Shown here: one piece after another, positions 6,201 to 6,779 of the stretch
How positions within the stretch are numbered: position 1 is the first letter of the stretch
How the letters are laid out: every line of letters begins with the position of its first letter
Assembly: GCA_013139625.1 (NCBI GenBank)
Contig: WTAK01000308.1
Coordinates: 1-6,779, forward strand
DNA length: 6,779 bases
Origin: Candidatus Delongbacteria bacterium
GTDB lineage: Bacteria; UBA4055
Direction of reading: 5' to 3'
Notes under the pieces: generated by a model
Database searches by the model: none
What the model was told of the DNA's origin: nothing
The model's input: the letters and a program-made list of their open reading frames with translations, nothing else
Translations under genes and position numbers: made by a program

Positions 6201-6779
6201 GAACTGGACAACCTGGCGTTGAAGTTATCGCTCCATTTGATGTTGCTCCTCAATCAAACGATCTAGTGAACACAAGTGCAATGACAATGATCGACCTTAG
6301 ATCTTTTGGTTTAACTGTTTACGGTGACTACTGGGTTGGTTTCTCAAATGAACATGGTGAAGTTAGTTATACTTTCACAAGAACTAGTGAAGATCCTGCT
6401 CCATATTTTGGAAGATCGTCTTATGCTTCTTGGAACGGTTCAAGCTGGGATTGGACTCTTGCTACTGTTGATAATTACCATTTTAGGTCTGTTCTAGGAG
6501 CAGCATCTGGTATTGAAGAATCAAATATACCAATGACTACTTCTTTAGCTCAGAACTATCCAAACCCATTCAACCCTACAACTACTATTAACTTTACTAT
6601 CGCTAGTGAAGCTAAAGTATCTTTAGTTGTTTATGATGTGATGGGTAGAGCAGTTGCTAAGCTTGTTGATGGTAACTTATCTCAAGGTTCTCACAAAGTA
6701 TCTTTCGATGCTTCTAGCATGGTTAGTGGTGTTTACTACTACAACCTTAAGTCTGGAAATGTGAACCAAACTAAGAAAA
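3236..6779 (+). CDS. Large secreted multidomain surface protein with choice-of-anchor J-type modules and C-terminal sorting domain; 3' end cut by the window
   Basis: The frame runs without a stop for 1181 codons to the window edge. The order is: signal peptide (1-18, MKK, hydrophobic core, VFA cleavage site); N-terminal beta module (about 20-187); Ig-like module (192-292); jelly-roll module of choice-of-anchor J/cleaved-adhesin type (296-450, starting LFEGFEN and ending WSIDDISIL); two Ig-like modules (454-558 and 559-660); a second jelly-roll module of MAM/immune-inhibitor-A type (663-816, with SPTHALTESPGDNYADE and GMYIDDIAI); a fourth Ig-like module (823-919, with YTFWAEDNS); a C-terminal beta module resembling the first (922-1090); and a sorting domain (1104 onward, NYPNPFNPTTTINF, then YDVMGRAV and SGVYYYNL). 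Only one cysteine is present and no protease motif such as HExxH is seen, so adhesion, glycan binding or a structural coat is likelier than catalysis. The sorting domain suggests outer-membrane export by a type IX-like route. The visible end (NQTKK) usually lies within a few residues of the stop. Confidence 0.9.
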   Translation, partial: MKKFMVLMLVVIATGVFAGDWYGKKELLTDIQPHQTSKDTAWYEYGGPAYQWAIPYERATFYDATTFGLTYPITLHAITSYLNTADVAFDFIIYDADGESVLWRADSLVSAGGWNTLYLDPDSLIVHNDFYISVAPYEANGTPNQVSDAGGDDSNHSFYGYPGNWVPFNGADNRYDWNHSFYASPYNGTDVFEPQIASIGGTENFMDADANITLELIESDAVVAPFNGEYSTDGGSTWNTFVMDTPAKGIFPFTGVIPGQPDGTNALVRFVVEDGLGNTGTTAMRTISWDKDNPILFEGFENLAFPANGWTLNTTGVGFIEGTSLNDGAIHTGSKSAYHADDSGPQDDWLISPLVSLPAANPSTLTFWQYANWLNYVTTGYHEIAVSTDMITWDVIYTGHPDGGPTGIGRVWDYMTLSLMAYMGQDVYVGFRFVGDWEDQWSIDDISILYDYEAPEVTGIMGNPQMDPIVGAYLNNDMVLNLDVFDLSGVASVVGHYTFDEGTTIVELPFAQAKGTEQWTATIPQLAAVDSGLINFDLTDAGGLSTTSADYRIDFIEDMETPIFSYVTGTEAFVNQPMNLTVVFTDESAITSASGTYTKDIFTAPYSFPLTASKLHDYTYVGTIPAEDAELFDGEVTFTIIDAEDNTLTTGVYTVQWKDGQQEFFEDFEGGSGVVWDFGLGTTSGTSWAIVEEGEYTSPTHALTESPGDNYADEDTLMVQLATSLDWTTRLGAQISFMCAYDIEAAFDFMYFDVTTDDGVTWTQLKSWDGHADWHSEAISLDAFVGTPTFNLRWRFISDGASNENGMYIDDIAINTYNLDHIAPLPVYAAPEYLEGVLGDFTDTLNILDGTGVSAAKVIYSVDGTPQTDIDATLVSGDEWQFIIPAQLPGAVIEYTFWAEDNSAFSNSGTSSKMYKIIAGDHQVYDNGYVSYYSTNDEIGAARAVRQTVPGSDAMTTYGAELAYVLIRNYAAPGLISDDMTVHVWQDDGTGQPGVEVIAPFDVAPQSNDLVNTSAMTMIDLRSFGLTVYGDYWVGFSNEHGEVSYTFTRTSEDPAPYFGRSSYASWNGSSWDWTLATVDNYHFRSVLGAASGIEESNIPMTTSLAQNYPNPFNPTTTINFTIASEAKVSLVVYDVMGRAVAKLVDGNLSQGSHKVSFDASSMVSGVYYYNLKSGNVNQTKK
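4121..4585 (+). other. First jelly-roll (choice-of-anchor J-type) module
   Basis: Residues 296-450 show the usual landmarks in order: FEGFEN at the start, an FPANGWT strand, HTGSKSAYH, DDWLISPLVSL, a TLTFWQY strand, an EIAVSTD strand with a following Trp, MGQDVYVGFRF, and the closing WSIDDISIL. The family is lectin-like and common in secreted proteins of FCB bacteria. Confidence 0.75.
5222..5683 (+). other. Second jelly-roll (MAM/immune-inhibitor-A-like) module
   Basis: Residues 663-816 begin FFEDFEGG and carry SPTHALTESPGDNYADE, an AQISFMCAYDIE strand, a DVTTDDGVTWTQL strand, a NLRWRFISDG strand and the closing GMYIDDIAI. It shares the start and end motifs of the first jelly-roll module but differs inside, so it is a divergent relative rather than a recent copy. 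It holds the only cysteine of the protein (residue 739). Confidence 0.7.
6545..6779 (+). other. C-terminal sorting domain (T9SS type A/FlgD-Ig-like), end outside the window
   Basis: From residue 1104 the sequence reads LAQNYPNPFNPTTTINFTI, then a VSLVVYDVMGRAVAKLVDG strand-turn, a GSHKVSFDASSM turn and SGVYYYNLKSG. These are the landmarks of the C-terminal domain that directs proteins to type IX secretion in Bacteroidetes and of its FlgD-like relatives in uncultured FCB phyla. Normally only a short KKM-hydrophobic-K end follows, so the stop is expected within a few codons after base 6779. Confidence 0.85.

Noticed and set aside
1..6779. Mobile element, CRISPR array, toxin-antitoxin pair or defence system
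   Set aside because: No transposase or integrase motifs, no regularly spaced direct repeats and no nuclease or toxin signatures are seen on either strand.

Overview
The window is AT-rich bacterial DNA with every recognisable gene on the + strand. It holds five genes, and both outer ones are cut by the window edges. The large gene ends in a YPNPFNPTT-type C-terminal sorting/FlgD-like domain and carries 'choice-of-anchor J' type lectin-like modules. Together with AT-rich coding, this suggests an FCB-superphylum bacterium. Uncultured lineages such as Cloacimonadota or Marinimicrobia seem likelier than classical Bacteroidetes, because the large gene has a canonical GGAGG ribosome binding site. 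The assignment is an inference from domain style, not a database match.

Layout: (1) 1-599 is the C-terminal two thirds of a membrane-anchored family 2 glycosyltransferase of the dolichyl/undecaprenyl-phosphate sugar transferase type. (2) 622-1779 is a complete GT-B fold family 4 glycosyltransferase, 22 bases downstream and probably in the same cell-surface polysaccharide operon. (3) 1780-1899 is a spacer with a good sigma70-like promoter (TTGACT-17-TATATT) inside short inverted repeats. (4) 1900-2277 is a small MerR-family regulator, followed after 6 bases by (5) 2284-2982, a FAD-binding protein of the glycolate oxidase GlcE type that lacks most of the usual C-terminal domain. (6) 2983-3235 is a 253-base spacer containing several promoter-like elements and a nested set of inverted repeats that could fold as a structured mRNA leader. 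(7) 3236 to the window end is one uninterrupted frame of at least 1181 codons. It encodes a secreted, multidomain, all-beta surface protein with a signal peptide, two related terminal beta modules, four Ig-like modules, two jelly-roll modules and a C-terminal sorting domain.

Functionally the window joins the end of a surface-glycan locus, a small regulator/oxidoreductase operon and a strongly initiated gene for a large exported surface protein. No mobile element, CRISPR array, tRNA or rRNA is visible. The most unusual signals are the nested-repeat leader of the surface protein gene, the trimmed GlcE-like protein, and the near-symmetrical modular architecture of the surface protein.
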